Shown here: piece by piece, positions 17,788 through 26,456 of the stretch
Numbering within the stretch: the stretch's first letter is position 1
Layout: the number at the start of each line of letters is the position of its first letter
Assembly (NCBI GenBank): GCA_947476045.1
Contig: CANJNZ010000020.1
Span: 1-62,874 of the forward strand
Source: Chthoniobacteraceae bacterium
GTDB taxonomy: Bacteria > Verrucomicrobiota > Verrucomicrobiia > Chthoniobacterales > Chthoniobacteraceae
Direction of reading: 5' to 3'
DNA: 62,874 bases
The notes under the pieces: model-generated
Database searches by the model: none
The model's input: the letters and a program-made list of their open reading frames with translations, nothing else
What the model was told of the DNA's origin: nothing
Program-made: the position numbers and the translations under genes

Positions 17788-18573
17788 ATGGAACGCTGGT
17801 TTCTCAACGCATCTACGCTCTGCTTTCTAGTCGGCTTTGCTTACACGATGTTCGCGCTCGGCGCGGGCGTGGCGCGGCCTTCGCGGTGGAATTTTTTGGT
17901 GATGCTCACCGGCTTCATTTGCCAGACTGAATATCTTCATCAGCGAGGCGAGATCGTCGGACGTTGTCCGGTCACGAATCTTTTCGAGGTGCTCGTGTTT
18001 TTAAGTTGGTCGGTTGTTCTGCTCTATTTTGTCGTGGGTGGTTCTTATCGGCTTTCACTGCTCGGGACATTTACCGCCCCGCTGGTGTTTTTGATTCAGA
18101 CGCTCGCGCAGCTTCTCCCATCGGCGTCGCTTCCAGCAGTGCGAAAAGTGAGCGCGGGATTCTGGGCGGAATTACACGCGGCGGTGTCGCTGATGGCATA
18201 CGGTGCGTTCGCGCTGGCGTGCGTCGCAGGCGTGATGTTTCTCGTGCAGGAGCGGTTGTTGAAACGACGGCAGTTGGGCTCGGTGTTTCAAAACTTGCCA
18301 CCCATCGCGACGCTGGTGGCTGCTACGCAGCGTGTGATGCTCGCGGGATTCATTCTTTTCACACTCGGGCTGGTGGGCGGATTTTTTGCAGGAAGCGCTC
18401 GCACTGCCATCGTGATGATGGCGGTGAGCGTGTGGCTGCCCTACGGGTTCATTCTTATTCTGAGGCAAACGCACCGTTATTCATCGCGGCGTTTTGCATG
18501 GCTCTCGGTCGTCGCATTCATCGTCGCGCTCACTTCGCTAGGAGCGCTCAGTTTCCTACACCTCAATCAGTGA
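17788..18573 (+). CDS. hemX: Cytochrome c assembly protein CcsA/HemX family
   Basis: 261 residues with about eight membrane helices. The segments FEVLVFLSWSVVLLYF and HAAVSLMAYGAFALACVAGVMFLVQE carry the conserved Trp and His of the CcsA/CcmC/HemX superfamily, which handles heme in the membrane for c-type cytochrome maturation. When it lies directly before hemA it is usually annotated HemX and is thought to influence GluTR level. ATG 17788 is chosen; an in-frame extension upstream overlaps lysS. Its TGA shares a base with the hemA ATG (TGATG), so translation is coupled. The nearby multiheme cytochrome fits a c-type cytochrome function. Confidence 0.86.
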   Translation: MERWFLNASTLCFLVGFAYTMFALGAGVARPSRWNFLVMLTGFICQTEYLHQRGEIVGRCPVTNLFEVLVFLSWSVVLLYFVVGGSYRLSLLGTFTAPLVFLIQTLAQLLPSASLPAVRKVSAGFWAELHAAVSLMAYGAFALACVAGVMFLVQERLLKRRQLGSVFQNLPPIATLVAATQRVMLAGFILFTLGLVGGFFAGSARTAIVMMAVSVWLPYGFILILRQTHRYSSRRFAWLSVVAFIVALTSLGALSFLHLNQ

Positions 18574-19607
18574 TGCACGTCGTCTGTCTTGGCCTCAGCC
18601 ATAAGAACGCGCCGGTCGAACTTCGTGAGAAGTTCGCCATCGGTGACGCGCATATTGGCGAGACTGCGGTGCAGATCGCGCGTGAACCCGAGATTGGCGA
18701 AGCGGTGATTGTCTCCACCTGCAATCGAGTAGAATACTACGTCGCCAGCGAAAATGCGGCGGCTGCGCTTGCGGTTTTGACTCAGCGAGTCGGTGATTCT
18801 ACCGCATTTCAGAAACTGCATGGAGCGGAGAGCATCAGGCACCTCTTCCGCGTCGTAAGTGGTCTGGAAAGCATGGTTCTCGGCGAGACGGAAATTCTCG
18901 GTCAGGTAAAAAAAGCTTATCTCACTGCGCAAACTGCGGGAGCGACGGCGCGACATCTGAACAAGCTTTTCCAGCGCGCGTTCAATGTCGCGAAGGAGGT
19001 GCGCACGAAGACGAGCATCACGCGCGGGGCGGTGAGTGTCGGAAGTGCCGCCGTGGATTTGGCGGAGAAGATTTTCGGAAAACTGGATCACTGCAACGTG
19101 ATGATTCTCGGCGCTGGCGAGACGGCGGAGATGACGGCGCGTGCGCTGCAATCGCGCGGCGCGAAGGCGATCTTCGTTTCCAACCGCACCTACGAGCGCG
19201 CGCATTCGCTGGCAGAACTGCTGGGTGGTCGCGCGATTCATTTCGATGCATGGGAGCGCGAATTTGATTCGCTGGATATTGTCATCGGCTCCACGGGAGC
19301 GCCCCATGCGGTGGTATCTCGCGATAAAATTGAACCGCTCATGCAACGGCGTGCTGACAGGCCTTTGTTTTGTATAGATCTCGCAGTGCCGCGCGATTTT
19401 GAGGCTGGGGTGAACGACCTCGATGGCGTCTATCTTTACGACATAGATGCGCTCCAGAGTATTGCTGATGCCTCGATGCAGGTCCGCCGTGCGGAACTGA
19501 CGCGCTGTGAGGAAATGATCGAGCGCCACGTCGCTGAATTTTCCGAATGGCTTGCGACACCTCGCCCGACAATGCCTATGAAAACACAAACGGAGGATGG
19601 AAAATGA
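18573..19607 (+). CDS. hemA: Glutamyl-tRNA reductase, short form
   Basis: 344 residues; catalyses reduction of glutamyl-tRNA to glutamate-1-semialdehyde, the first step of C5 haem synthesis. The catalytic cysteine lies in STCNRVEYY (Cys50). The tRNA-binding LRVASGLESMVLGE-type segment (RVVSGLESMVLGETEILGQV) and the NADPH domain (ILGAGETAEMTARAL) are intact, as is FCIDLAVPRDF. The protein ends about 50 residues into the linker helix (AELTRCEEMIERHVAEF), whereas most GluTRs continue to about 420-450 residues with a C-terminal dimerisation domain. That domain is absent, and hemC begins at the stop codon (ATGA overlap), so no missing exon-like piece follows. Confidence 0.93.
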   Translation: MHVVCLGLSHKNAPVELREKFAIGDAHIGETAVQIAREPEIGEAVIVSTCNRVEYYVASENAAAALAVLTQRVGDSTAFQKLHGAESIRHLFRVVSGLESMVLGETEILGQVKKAYLTAQTAGATARHLNKLFQRAFNVAKEVRTKTSITRGAVSVGSAAVDLAEKIFGKLDHCNVMILGAGETAEMTARALQSRGAKAIFVSNRTYERAHSLAELLGGRAIHFDAWEREFDSLDIVIGSTGAPHAVVSRDKIEPLMQRRADRPLFCIDLAVPRDFEAGVNDLDGVYLYDIDALQSIADASMQVRRAELTRCEEMIERHVAEFSEWLATPRPTMPMKTQTEDGK

Positions 19608-20521
19608 AGCGCCTTGTCATTGGGACACGAGGTTCAGCGCTCGCGCTGGCGCAGGTAAATTTGACAGAGGCTGCTCTCGCGAAGGTGTTGCCTGAACTTT
19701 CTACGGAGCGTCAGATTTTTATCACGCGAGGCGATCAAAAGCTCGATCTGAATCTACTCGTGAAAGGCGAAGGTGGTGGGAAGGGTTTATTCACACGCGA
19801 ACTGGAGGACGCGCTCATTTCGGGAGCAATTGATGTTGCCGTTCACAGCTTGAAAGATTTGCCGGGACACAATCCGCCGGGGCTTGAAATCGTTGCCGTT
19901 CTTGAACGTGCACCTACCGCCGATGTTCTCGTGGGGAAGGCTCCGGGTGGACTGGATGGTTTGCCGCAAGGCGCACGTGTGGGCACGAGTAGTATCCGTC
20001 GAGCGAGGCAACTCGCATGGTTGCGACCGGATTTACGAATCGAAGAATGGCGCGGCAATGTGCCGACGCGTTTGCGTAAATTGGGTGAACGCGAAGAAGT
20101 CGCGGCTACAGTGCTTGCCGAGGCTGGGTTGCGGCGACTGGGTTATGCGATGGAGGACGGTCGTTTGAAATGCGAGAGCGGTGAGTTTTTTGCGGCATCG
20201 CTCGCGGGACAATTATTACCGGCGATCGGCCAGGGCGCGGTCGCACTTCAAGCTCGTAGTGATCGTCCTGAAGTCATCGAAGTCTTGCGTGCGATCAATC
20301 ATGCGCCGACGATGTTCGCCATTCGCGCAGAGCGCGAAGTGCAGCGACTGCTCTCGGGTGACTGTTCCCTGCCGGTCGGTGTGCGCAGCGAAATGCGGGA
20401 AGGCGTGCTCTTGCTGCATGGAATTCTTTTCGGGCAGGAAGGCGAAGCGCCGAAGACGGCAGTCGCGGAGGGGAAAGAGCCAGAGTTGGTGGCGAGAGAA
20501 TTGGTTTCAAAACTACGGTAA
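19604..20521 (+). CDS. hemC: Hydroxymethylbilane synthase (porphobilinogen deaminase)
   Basis: 305 residues, normal length. It polymerises four porphobilinogens to hydroxymethylbilane on a dipyrromethane cofactor linked to the cysteine in SGDCSLPVG (Cys254). Conserved elements: GTRGSALALAQ (residues 7-17), the active-site HSLKDLP (81-87), GTSSIRRARQL and LPAIGQGA. It overlaps hemA by four bases. The product feeds the HemD half of the next gene. Confidence 0.97.
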   Translation: MKRLVIGTRGSALALAQVNLTEAALAKVLPELSTERQIFITRGDQKLDLNLLVKGEGGGKGLFTRELEDALISGAIDVAVHSLKDLPGHNPPGLEIVAVLERAPTADVLVGKAPGGLDGLPQGARVGTSSIRRARQLAWLRPDLRIEEWRGNVPTRLRKLGEREEVAATVLAEAGLRRLGYAMEDGRLKCESGEFFAASLAGQLLPAIGQGAVALQARSDRPEVIEVLRAINHAPTMFAIRAEREVQRLLSGDCSLPVGVRSEMREGVLLLHGILFGQEGEAPKTAVAEGKEPELVARELVSKLR

Positions 20522-20559
20522 GGCTTGCCGCACGGCGGGTGGCTTGCGCACGTTTGGAT

Positions 20560-22089
20560 ATGGATAAAACTGACAAAAAGAAGACGGGCATCTGTTACCT
20601 TGCAGGAGCGGGACCGGGCGATATCGGGCTCGTGACGCTGCGCGTGAAGCAGGTCGTCGAGCAGGCGGATGTGATCGTTTACGATGCGCTGTGCAATCCA
20701 GAGATTTTGCAATGGGCTCCGAAAGGCGCAGAAATCATCTATGCTGGAAAGCGGGCGAATCAACACGCGCTGAAGCAGGACGAAACGAATGCGCTGCTCG
20801 TGGAAAAAACACGCGAGGGAAAATGTGTGGTGAGACTGAAAGGAGGCGACCCGTTTTTGTTCGGGCGTGGCGGTGAGGAGGCAGAGGAACTGGCGAAGGC
20901 AAAATTGCATTTTGAGATCATCCCCGGAGTAACCTCTGCGATTGCTGCACCTGCGTATGCTGGTATACCGGTTACGCATCGTGAGCACACGGCGCAACTC
21001 ACTATTTTCACCGGCCACGAAGACCCGACGAAGCCCGAAAGCAAACTCGACTACGCGCAGCTTGCGGCGAATCCGGGCACAAAAATCATGCTCATGGGGG
21101 TGGAACGTTTGGGCATTATTGCTGGGGAATTAATCAAGCACGGCGCGCGTGCGGATTTGCCAGTAGCCTTGGTGCGATGGGGGACGACGGGGCGACAACA
21201 GACGCTGGTCGGGCGACTGGATGACATTGCGGCGAAGGTCGAGGCGGCAGGCTTCAAGGCACCGGCGGTTTGCGTCATCGGTGATGTGGTAAAATTGAGG
21301 GACAAGCTTTCGTGGTTTGATAAGCGACCACTTTCAGGAAAACGCATCGTCGTGACACGCACACGCAAGCAGGCGGGTGCTCTCACGTCGCGGCTGCGCG
21401 CGCTCGGGGCGGATGTTTTTGAAATACCGACGATCCGCATTGAGCCGCCTAAAGACATCCGAGAGTTCGGCGAGTCCGTCGCGCACGCCCACACTTACGA
21501 CTGGCTGGTTTTCACTTCGCCAAATGGAGTCGAGGCGTTCTTCGAGATGTTTTACCGCATCTATAAAGACGCGCGTGAAATCGGTGGCGTGCGCATCGCA
21601 GCCATCGGACCGGCGACAGCAGCAAAAGTGCGCGAATTTCACCTCGCAGTGGATTTGCAGCCCGAGGAATATGTCGCTGAGTCGGTGGTGGCGGCTTTCA
21701 AAAAAGACGGGTCCATTGAGAATTTGAAAATCCTCATCGCACGCGCCGAAACCGCGCGTGATGTGCTGCCACAGGAACTGACAAAGCTCGGCGCAATTGT
21801 AGACATCGCTGTGGTCTACCGCACGGTTCCCGAGACGGACGATGTGAGCGGAGGGCAGGCGCGTTTTCGAGAGGAAGGGGCGGATTTGGTCACATTTACG
21901 AGTTCCTCGACGGCGGAAAATTTCATGGCGTTGAAGCTACCATTGCCAGCCGGGCTCAAGACGGCGTCCATCGGGCCGGTGACATCAAAAACAATGAGGC
22001 AACTGGGACTCGCAGTGGATATAGAGGCAAAGCAGCACGATATTCAGGGGCTGGTTTCAGCGATTTGTATGTTCTTCGATAGGGTATGA
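20560..22089 (+). CDS. cobA-hemD: Uroporphyrinogen-III C-methyltransferase / uroporphyrinogen-III synthase fusion
   Basis: 509 residues, two enzymes in one chain. Residues ~8-255 are SUMT (CobA): LAGAGPGDIGLVTLR, VVRLKGGDPFLFGRGGEE and PGVTSAIAAPAYAGIPVTHR, which makes precorrin-2 for sirohaem and cobalamin. Residues ~265-505 are HemD, which closes hydroxymethylbilane to uroporphyrinogen III: VVTRTRKQAGALTSRLRALGA, WLVFTSPNGVEAFFE and LVTFTSSSTAENFM. ATG 20560 is preferred over a TTG seven codons earlier. The fusion follows hemC by 38 bases, so the operon supplies both the haem trunk and the sirohaem branch. Confidence 0.95.
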   Translation: MDKTDKKKTGICYLAGAGPGDIGLVTLRVKQVVEQADVIVYDALCNPEILQWAPKGAEIIYAGKRANQHALKQDETNALLVEKTREGKCVVRLKGGDPFLFGRGGEEAEELAKAKLHFEIIPGVTSAIAAPAYAGIPVTHREHTAQLTIFTGHEDPTKPESKLDYAQLAANPGTKIMLMGVERLGIIAGELIKHGARADLPVALVRWGTTGRQQTLVGRLDDIAAKVEAAGFKAPAVCVIGDVVKLRDKLSWFDKRPLSGKRIVVTRTRKQAGALTSRLRALGADVFEIPTIRIEPPKDIREFGESVAHAHTYDWLVFTSPNGVEAFFEMFYRIYKDAREIGGVRIAAIGPATAAKVREFHLAVDLQPEEYVAESVVAAFKKDGSIENLKILIARAETARDVLPQELTKLGAIVDIAVVYRTVPETDDVSGGQARFREEGADLVTFTSSSTAENFMALKLPLPAGLKTASIGPVTSKTMRQLGLAVDIEAKQHDIQGLVSAICMFFDRV

Positions 22090-22138
22090 GTAAGAAATTC
22101 GGGCTGTTGGCGCGAATTTGGCTTAGCGCAGACTTAAC

Positions 22139-22996
22139 ATGCCTGAAAAGTTAGACAGCACTGGAACAGATATTTCCCTTGAACTCGACGCAAAGGGGGA
22201 TGAGGTGGAGCATTCGGTCGACGCTTATCATCCGAAGCTTTCGGAGGTCATCCGGCACCCGGAAAAAGTCGTGGAGGACGAACACAAGGCAGTTCAAATC
22301 CTGCAATCGCTCCCGCATATGTTGCGCCCGCTTATTATTGGCGTTGAGGCCCTGACGAAGGTGCAAAACGACCACTCAAGCACGCTTAAAAAAATCGATA
22401 AATCTATAGCGTTGCAGGAAGCGCTGCCGCAGTTGCTCACCGATGCAAAACAGGCAATCGAGCAGCGTAACACAGTGAACAGGGCCATGTTTGAGGCTCT
22501 GCATGCAGAGTTGAAAGATTACAAGGACGGTTTCTTCATCGAGAATGTGTTGAGACCGATCATCCGCGATCTTATTTCTCTCTACGACGACACTTCGGAA
22601 ATTTATCGACAGATGAAGGCGAGCATCACTGATCAGGATGCTCGTGGTGGAGTTACGGGCGGAGGCGTGGTGCTCTTGGAAAGTGTCCAGCACATGGCCA
22701 CGAATCTTGAACACAACATCCATTTCATTTTGGAAGTGCTGGAGCGTATGGATGTCACGCACACCCCGACTAATACTGGAAAGCTCGATAAGCGCACACA
22801 GCGTGCTGTCGCGGTCGAAATTGCAGAGGATCCTGACCACGATCAAAATGTCGTCCGGATTTTAAAGCGTGGCTTTAAGTGCAAAGATCGTGTTATTCGC
22901 CCCGAAGAAGTCGTTATCCAAAAATGGAAGGAAGGATTTCTAGCCGCAATGAAGAATACGCAGACTTCAAATAAACCCCTAGCCAATCCGGCCTAA
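22139..22996 (+). CDS. GrpE-like nucleotide exchange factor with extended N-terminus
   Basis: 285 residues. The C-terminal ~60 residues (RAVAVEIAEDPDHDQNVV, then ILKRGFKCKDRVIRPEEVVI) match the GrpE beta-domain that opens the Hsp70 nucleotide cleft. The middle (residues ~95-200) is a long helical region with FFIENVLRPIIRDLISLYDD, comparable to the GrpE helix/four-helix bundle (LLPVLDNLERA-type). The N-terminal ~90 residues are acidic and family-specific. Canonical GrpE is about 190 residues and usually sits with dnaK/dnaJ heat-shock genes; this one precedes an atypical Hsp70 by 38 bases. It is therefore probably the dedicated exchange factor of that partner, not the housekeeping grpE. A promoter was not convincingly visible. 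Confidence 0.72.
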   Translation: MPEKLDSTGTDISLELDAKGDEVEHSVDAYHPKLSEVIRHPEKVVEDEHKAVQILQSLPHMLRPLIIGVEALTKVQNDHSSTLKKIDKSIALQEALPQLLTDAKQAIEQRNTVNRAMFEALHAELKDYKDGFFIENVLRPIIRDLISLYDDTSEIYRQMKASITDQDARGGVTGGGVVLLESVQHMATNLEHNIHFILEVLERMDVTHTPTNTGKLDKRTQRAVAVEIAEDPDHDQNVVRILKRGFKCKDRVIRPEEVVIQKWKEGFLAAMKNTQTSNKPLANPA

Positions 22997-23034
22997 AAAC
23001 TACAGTTCTAAAACCCGAGTTTTTTAAAAGTCAA

Positions 23035-24609
23035 ATGTCAGAACAGCCTACAAATCGAAAAGCATTAGGAATAGACCTTGGAACAACGTTCTGTGCCGTT
23101 GCGCACATTGATGCGTATGGCAAGCCGCAGATCATCCCCAACGCAGAAAGCGAGCGGATTACGCCCTCGGTAATTTTGTTCGACGGCACAAATGCCGTTG
23201 TGGGCTCGGTGGCAAAGCAGAACGCCGTGGCGGAACCGGACAAGATCGTTGATTTCGTGAAGCGTGAAATGGGCAAATCCAAGGCTCAATTCAGCAGGAC
23301 ATTTGGCGGCAAGGTGTATTCGGCAGAGGAACTCTCAGCGATTATCCTGCGGAAATTGAAGAGCGACGCGGAAAAATATCTCGGAGAGGAAGTGACGGAT
23401 GCGGTGATCACTGTTCCGGCATATTTTAACGACGCCGAGCGCACAGCTACGCTTCACGCGGGCCAGCTTGCGGGGCTGAATGTTTTACAGATCATCAACG
23501 AACCCACGTCCGCCGCACTCGCCTATGGCATGGACAAGTTGGATCAAGATCAGACGGTATTCGTTTTCGATCTTGGTGGCGGAACTTTTGACGTGACGAT
23601 TATGCGTATCGAGGGTCACCACATTCGCATGGTGGCGAGCAATGGCGATCACCGTCTCGGCGGCAAGGATTGGGATGATGTGATCGTGAACTGGGTGGCT
23701 GAGGAATTTGACAAGCAGCATGGGGAAAGTCCGCTTCTCGATCTGCAAAGCTATCAGGACCTCTACAACCGCGCACTGACCGCAAAAATTCAGCTTTCCA
23801 CCCGCTCACGCACGACGCTCGTGCACAATTATAACGGCAAGAGTGAAAAACTCGATTTGACGCGGGAAGACTTCGAAATGCGCACGAAGCATCTCATCGA
23901 AAAATGCAAAGCCATCTGCGAGATCGTGATGCAGGAAGCCGGGATGCAATGGGAGCAGATTGACCGGGTGCTGCTTACAGGCGGCATGACGCGTATGCCG
24001 TCGGTGAGGTCCATGGTTTTGGATATATCCAACCGTCCAATAGCCGAGGATGTAAGCCCGGATGAAGCTGTGGCCCTTGGCGCCGCCATTCAGGGCATGC
24101 TTGCCTTGTTGCATGAGGAGGACAAGACGGGTGAACACGTAATCACGCAGGAAGTGCGTGACCAATTTTCGGCGGTGGACGGCTCTTTGATTAAAGTCAC
24201 CAATATCACTACGCACACACTTGGTGTTGTGCTTTGGGATGATGGCAAAGTGGAGGAATACGTTTTTACGATGATTCCCAAAATGACACCGATTCCCGTG
24301 GAGGTTAAAAATAATTTCGGAACCGCCAAGGCGAACATGAAGAACGCAATAGTCCGCGTAGTGGAAGGGGAGAGCAGCATGCCGGGCGAATGCACGCCGC
24401 TGGGCGTTTGCGACATTGAACTGCCCCCGTTCCTGCCGAAAGGATCGCCGGTGGAACTGACCTATCACTATAATGAGAATCAGGTTCTGGAAGTTGTTGT
24501 CGAAGCCTATGGAAGAACGAGTCGTGTAGCGATTGCACGGAACACCGGGCTTTCTGAAAATGAACTCGAACTGGCAACCGCTGACCTGGCGCAACTGAAC
24601 ATTTCTTAG
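23035..24609 (+). CDS. Hsp70-family chaperone lacking the C-terminal lid
   Basis: 524 residues. The nucleotide-binding domain is intact: GIDLGTTFCAVAHID at the N-terminus, the phosphate-2 motif FDLGGGTFDVTIM and the adenosine motif LLTGGMTRMPSV, plus NEPTSAALAYGMD. A substrate-binding beta-sandwich follows (residues ~375-500; TLGVVLWDDGKVEEYVFTMI resembles DnaK but lacks an orthodox ETLGGV linker start). The chain stops about 25 residues later, so the ~110-residue alpha-helical lid of DnaK (about 640 residues) is absent. It should bind and hydrolyse ATP, but client binding must be weaker or specialised. It sits between a GrpE-like gene and a J-like/SUMF1 fusion. It is not the housekeeping DnaK by length or context. 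Confidence 0.88.
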   Translation: MSEQPTNRKALGIDLGTTFCAVAHIDAYGKPQIIPNAESERITPSVILFDGTNAVVGSVAKQNAVAEPDKIVDFVKREMGKSKAQFSRTFGGKVYSAEELSAIILRKLKSDAEKYLGEEVTDAVITVPAYFNDAERTATLHAGQLAGLNVLQIINEPTSAALAYGMDKLDQDQTVFVFDLGGGTFDVTIMRIEGHHIRMVASNGDHRLGGKDWDDVIVNWVAEEFDKQHGESPLLDLQSYQDLYNRALTAKIQLSTRSRTTLVHNYNGKSEKLDLTREDFEMRTKHLIEKCKAICEIVMQEAGMQWEQIDRVLLTGGMTRMPSVRSMVLDISNRPIAEDVSPDEAVALGAAIQGMLALLHEEDKTGEHVITQEVRDQFSAVDGSLIKVTNITTHTLGVVLWDDGKVEEYVFTMIPKMTPIPVEVKNNFGTAKANMKNAIVRVVEGESSMPGECTPLGVCDIELPPFLPKGSPVELTYHYNENQVLEVVVEAYGRTSRVAIARNTGLSENELELATADLAQLNIS

Positions 24610-24632
24610 CACTGATCAGTGCTGCTGCGGCC

Positions 24633-26363
24633 ATGGCACTACCAAATCCGCTGCCAGATAATCCGTTGAGGTGGGACGGCTGGAAGCTTTACAACTCACC
24701 AAATTACTACGACCGGCTTTGCCTCGATTTTACAAGCAACGCCAGTGCTCAGATCATTGAGGATAACTGTCGCCAACTTCTCGTCTGGTGGCAAAAAAAG
24801 CTTCCGCTAAAAAATCAGCCGAGCAACCCGATGGCGCAAATGCTTCGCCAGGGTCTCGATGAAGCTCCGCAGCTTCTTGTCGATGCGCGCACAAAACTTC
24901 TGGACCCTGTGGAGCGTGAGAAAATCGACGCGGCACTTCATCAGCAGATGATTGTTGGCCTGATGGAAGAATTCAAAAAGCTGCTCAGCTTTTCCATTTC
25001 CAATCAGTTACTGACCGAGGAAGGCGACGAGCGACTCTATATCGCAGGCGAAAAACTCGGACTGGAACGTGGGGATATGACGCCGGTGATAGACGCTGAA
25101 CTAGACCGCACAGGCGCGAAGCGATTTATTAAAGCGGCGTCGCCCGAACCTGCGCCGATAGTCGCAGTTTCTGCCGCGCAAAAGGAACAGGAATCTGGAA
25201 ATTCTCGCATCTATGCCCCTGCTGCTGCAAGCGCCAGTCCTCAGGATGAATTCCGTCGACTGTTGAGCATGTCGCGGCTGTGTATCGATGGGGAGGAAAT
25301 GACCGACGATCAGCGGGACGCCATGTGCAATATGGGGGAAAGTCTGGGTCTTACGGGGGGTGAGGCTGAAGATTTGATAGATGAATATCTTGAGAATGCC
25401 GCTGCGTCTCCGCCGCAACCGGCTGCTGCGTCCGCACGCACGACGGCTACCGCTGTTCGCGCACCCGCTCCAGTGCGTCCACCGCAAAATGATCTGAAAC
25501 CAGCCCAGACCAAGCCAGTCCCGAAAAATGTTACCCAGCCGCGTCCGGCTGCGACCGCGGTAAAAAAGGAGCCGGTGAAGGAAATTAATCTCACTCCTGC
25601 CGGGCGTGCCATCGAGCGGCAGAAATACGCCAAATTCACCAACTCCATCGGTGCTGAGATGCTCCTTGTGCCTAGTGGACAGTTTACTATGGGCAGCGAA
25701 GTTCCTGAATCGCTGTCGAACGAGCAGCCAGTCACTCCAGTGAAACTGTCTTGTTTCTACATGGCTCGTTTTCCAGTTACCAATGCGCAATATGAGCAGT
25801 TCGCTGCTGCCCATCGCAGTAAGCGAGCATCTTGGGCGGACGATAATCATCCAGTCATTTATGTGAGTTGGCTTGAAGCAGATGCCTTTTGTAAATGGCT
25901 GTCCGCGATCGATGGCCGGCGCTACCGCCTGCCCACCGAAGCAGAATGGGAGTATGCATCGCGAGGTGAGGACGGGCGTCAATATCCATGGGGTGAGCGC
26001 CTGAATGCAGGCAACCTTGCCAACTTCGCGGATGTTCGCACGAATTTCGTTTGGCGAGATCCGGCGGTTGACGATGGCTACGCTGAGACATCGCCCGTTG
26101 GCTCCTACGCACTCGGTGCCAGTCCGTTTGGTATCGAAGACATGGCTGGTAATGTCTTCGAGTGGTGCATGGACTGGTATGATGTTTATAAAGGCAAGGA
26201 GGTCATTAATCCCTGCAATTCTAAATTCGGCCAAAAGCGTGTGTATCGCGGCGGATCGTGGAGGTCGCGAGCAGCCAGTCTGCGTTCGTGCTGTCGAAAT
26301 TCCAACCTCCCAGGCTATCTCTCAAGCGACGTCAGTTTCCGTGTCGTGTGCGAATGCGAGTAA
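24633..26363 (+). CDS. Fusion of degenerate J-like region, two TerB-like helical repeats and SUMF1-fold domain
   Basis: 576 residues. N-terminus (about 18-95): NSPNYYDRLCLD..., then QLLVWWQKKLPLK and LVDARTKLLDPVEREKID. This resembles a J-domain in order (Tyr-rich helix I, basic helix II, DPxxRxxYD-like helix IV), but the HPD tripeptide is missing. Two similar helical units follow: FSISNQLLTEEGDERL...GEKLGL (~115-150) and SRLCIDGEEMTDDQRD...GESLGL (~210-250), reminiscent of TerB/DUF533-like repeats. A Pro/Ala linker leads to a SUMF1/FGE-fold domain (~345-576): MLLVPSGQFTMGSE, RLPTEAEWEYASRGEDG and VYRGGSWRSRAAS. The FGE catalytic cysteine pair after GGS is replaced by Ser and Leu, so sulfatase activation is unlikely. 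It follows the Hsp70 gene by 23 bases. Confidence 0.8.
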   Translation: MALPNPLPDNPLRWDGWKLYNSPNYYDRLCLDFTSNASAQIIEDNCRQLLVWWQKKLPLKNQPSNPMAQMLRQGLDEAPQLLVDARTKLLDPVEREKIDAALHQQMIVGLMEEFKKLLSFSISNQLLTEEGDERLYIAGEKLGLERGDMTPVIDAELDRTGAKRFIKAASPEPAPIVAVSAAQKEQESGNSRIYAPAAASASPQDEFRRLLSMSRLCIDGEEMTDDQRDAMCNMGESLGLTGGEAEDLIDEYLENAAASPPQPAAASARTTATAVRAPAPVRPPQNDLKPAQTKPVPKNVTQPRPAATAVKKEPVKEINLTPAGRAIERQKYAKFTNSIGAEMLLVPSGQFTMGSEVPESLSNEQPVTPVKLSCFYMARFPVTNAQYEQFAAAHRSKRASWADDNHPVIYVSWLEADAFCKWLSAIDGRRYRLPTEAEWEYASRGEDGRQYPWGERLNAGNLANFADVRTNFVWRDPAVDDGYAETSPVGSYALGASPFGIEDMAGNVFEWCMDWYDVYKGKEVINPCNSKFGQKRVYRGGSWRSRAASLRSCCRNSNLPGYLSSDVSFRVVCECE

Positions 26364-26390
26364 TCGGTGTGCGATCCCGGGAAAAAGAAA

Positions 26391-26414
26391 CCCGCCGACT
26401 TTGCAATCGGCGGG
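26391..26414 (-). terminator. Intrinsic terminator downstream of rpsU
   Basis: An eight-base perfect stem CCCGCCGA / TCGGCGGG around CTTTGCAA, followed on the minus strand by TTTCTTTTTCCC. It lies 42 bases beyond the rpsU stop. The plus-strand side lacks a T-run, so it is mainly a minus-strand signal. Confidence 0.8.
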
Positions 26415-26456
26415 CTTGTGGAATAAAACGGTAATTCACCGTAAAGGACGGTGTCC

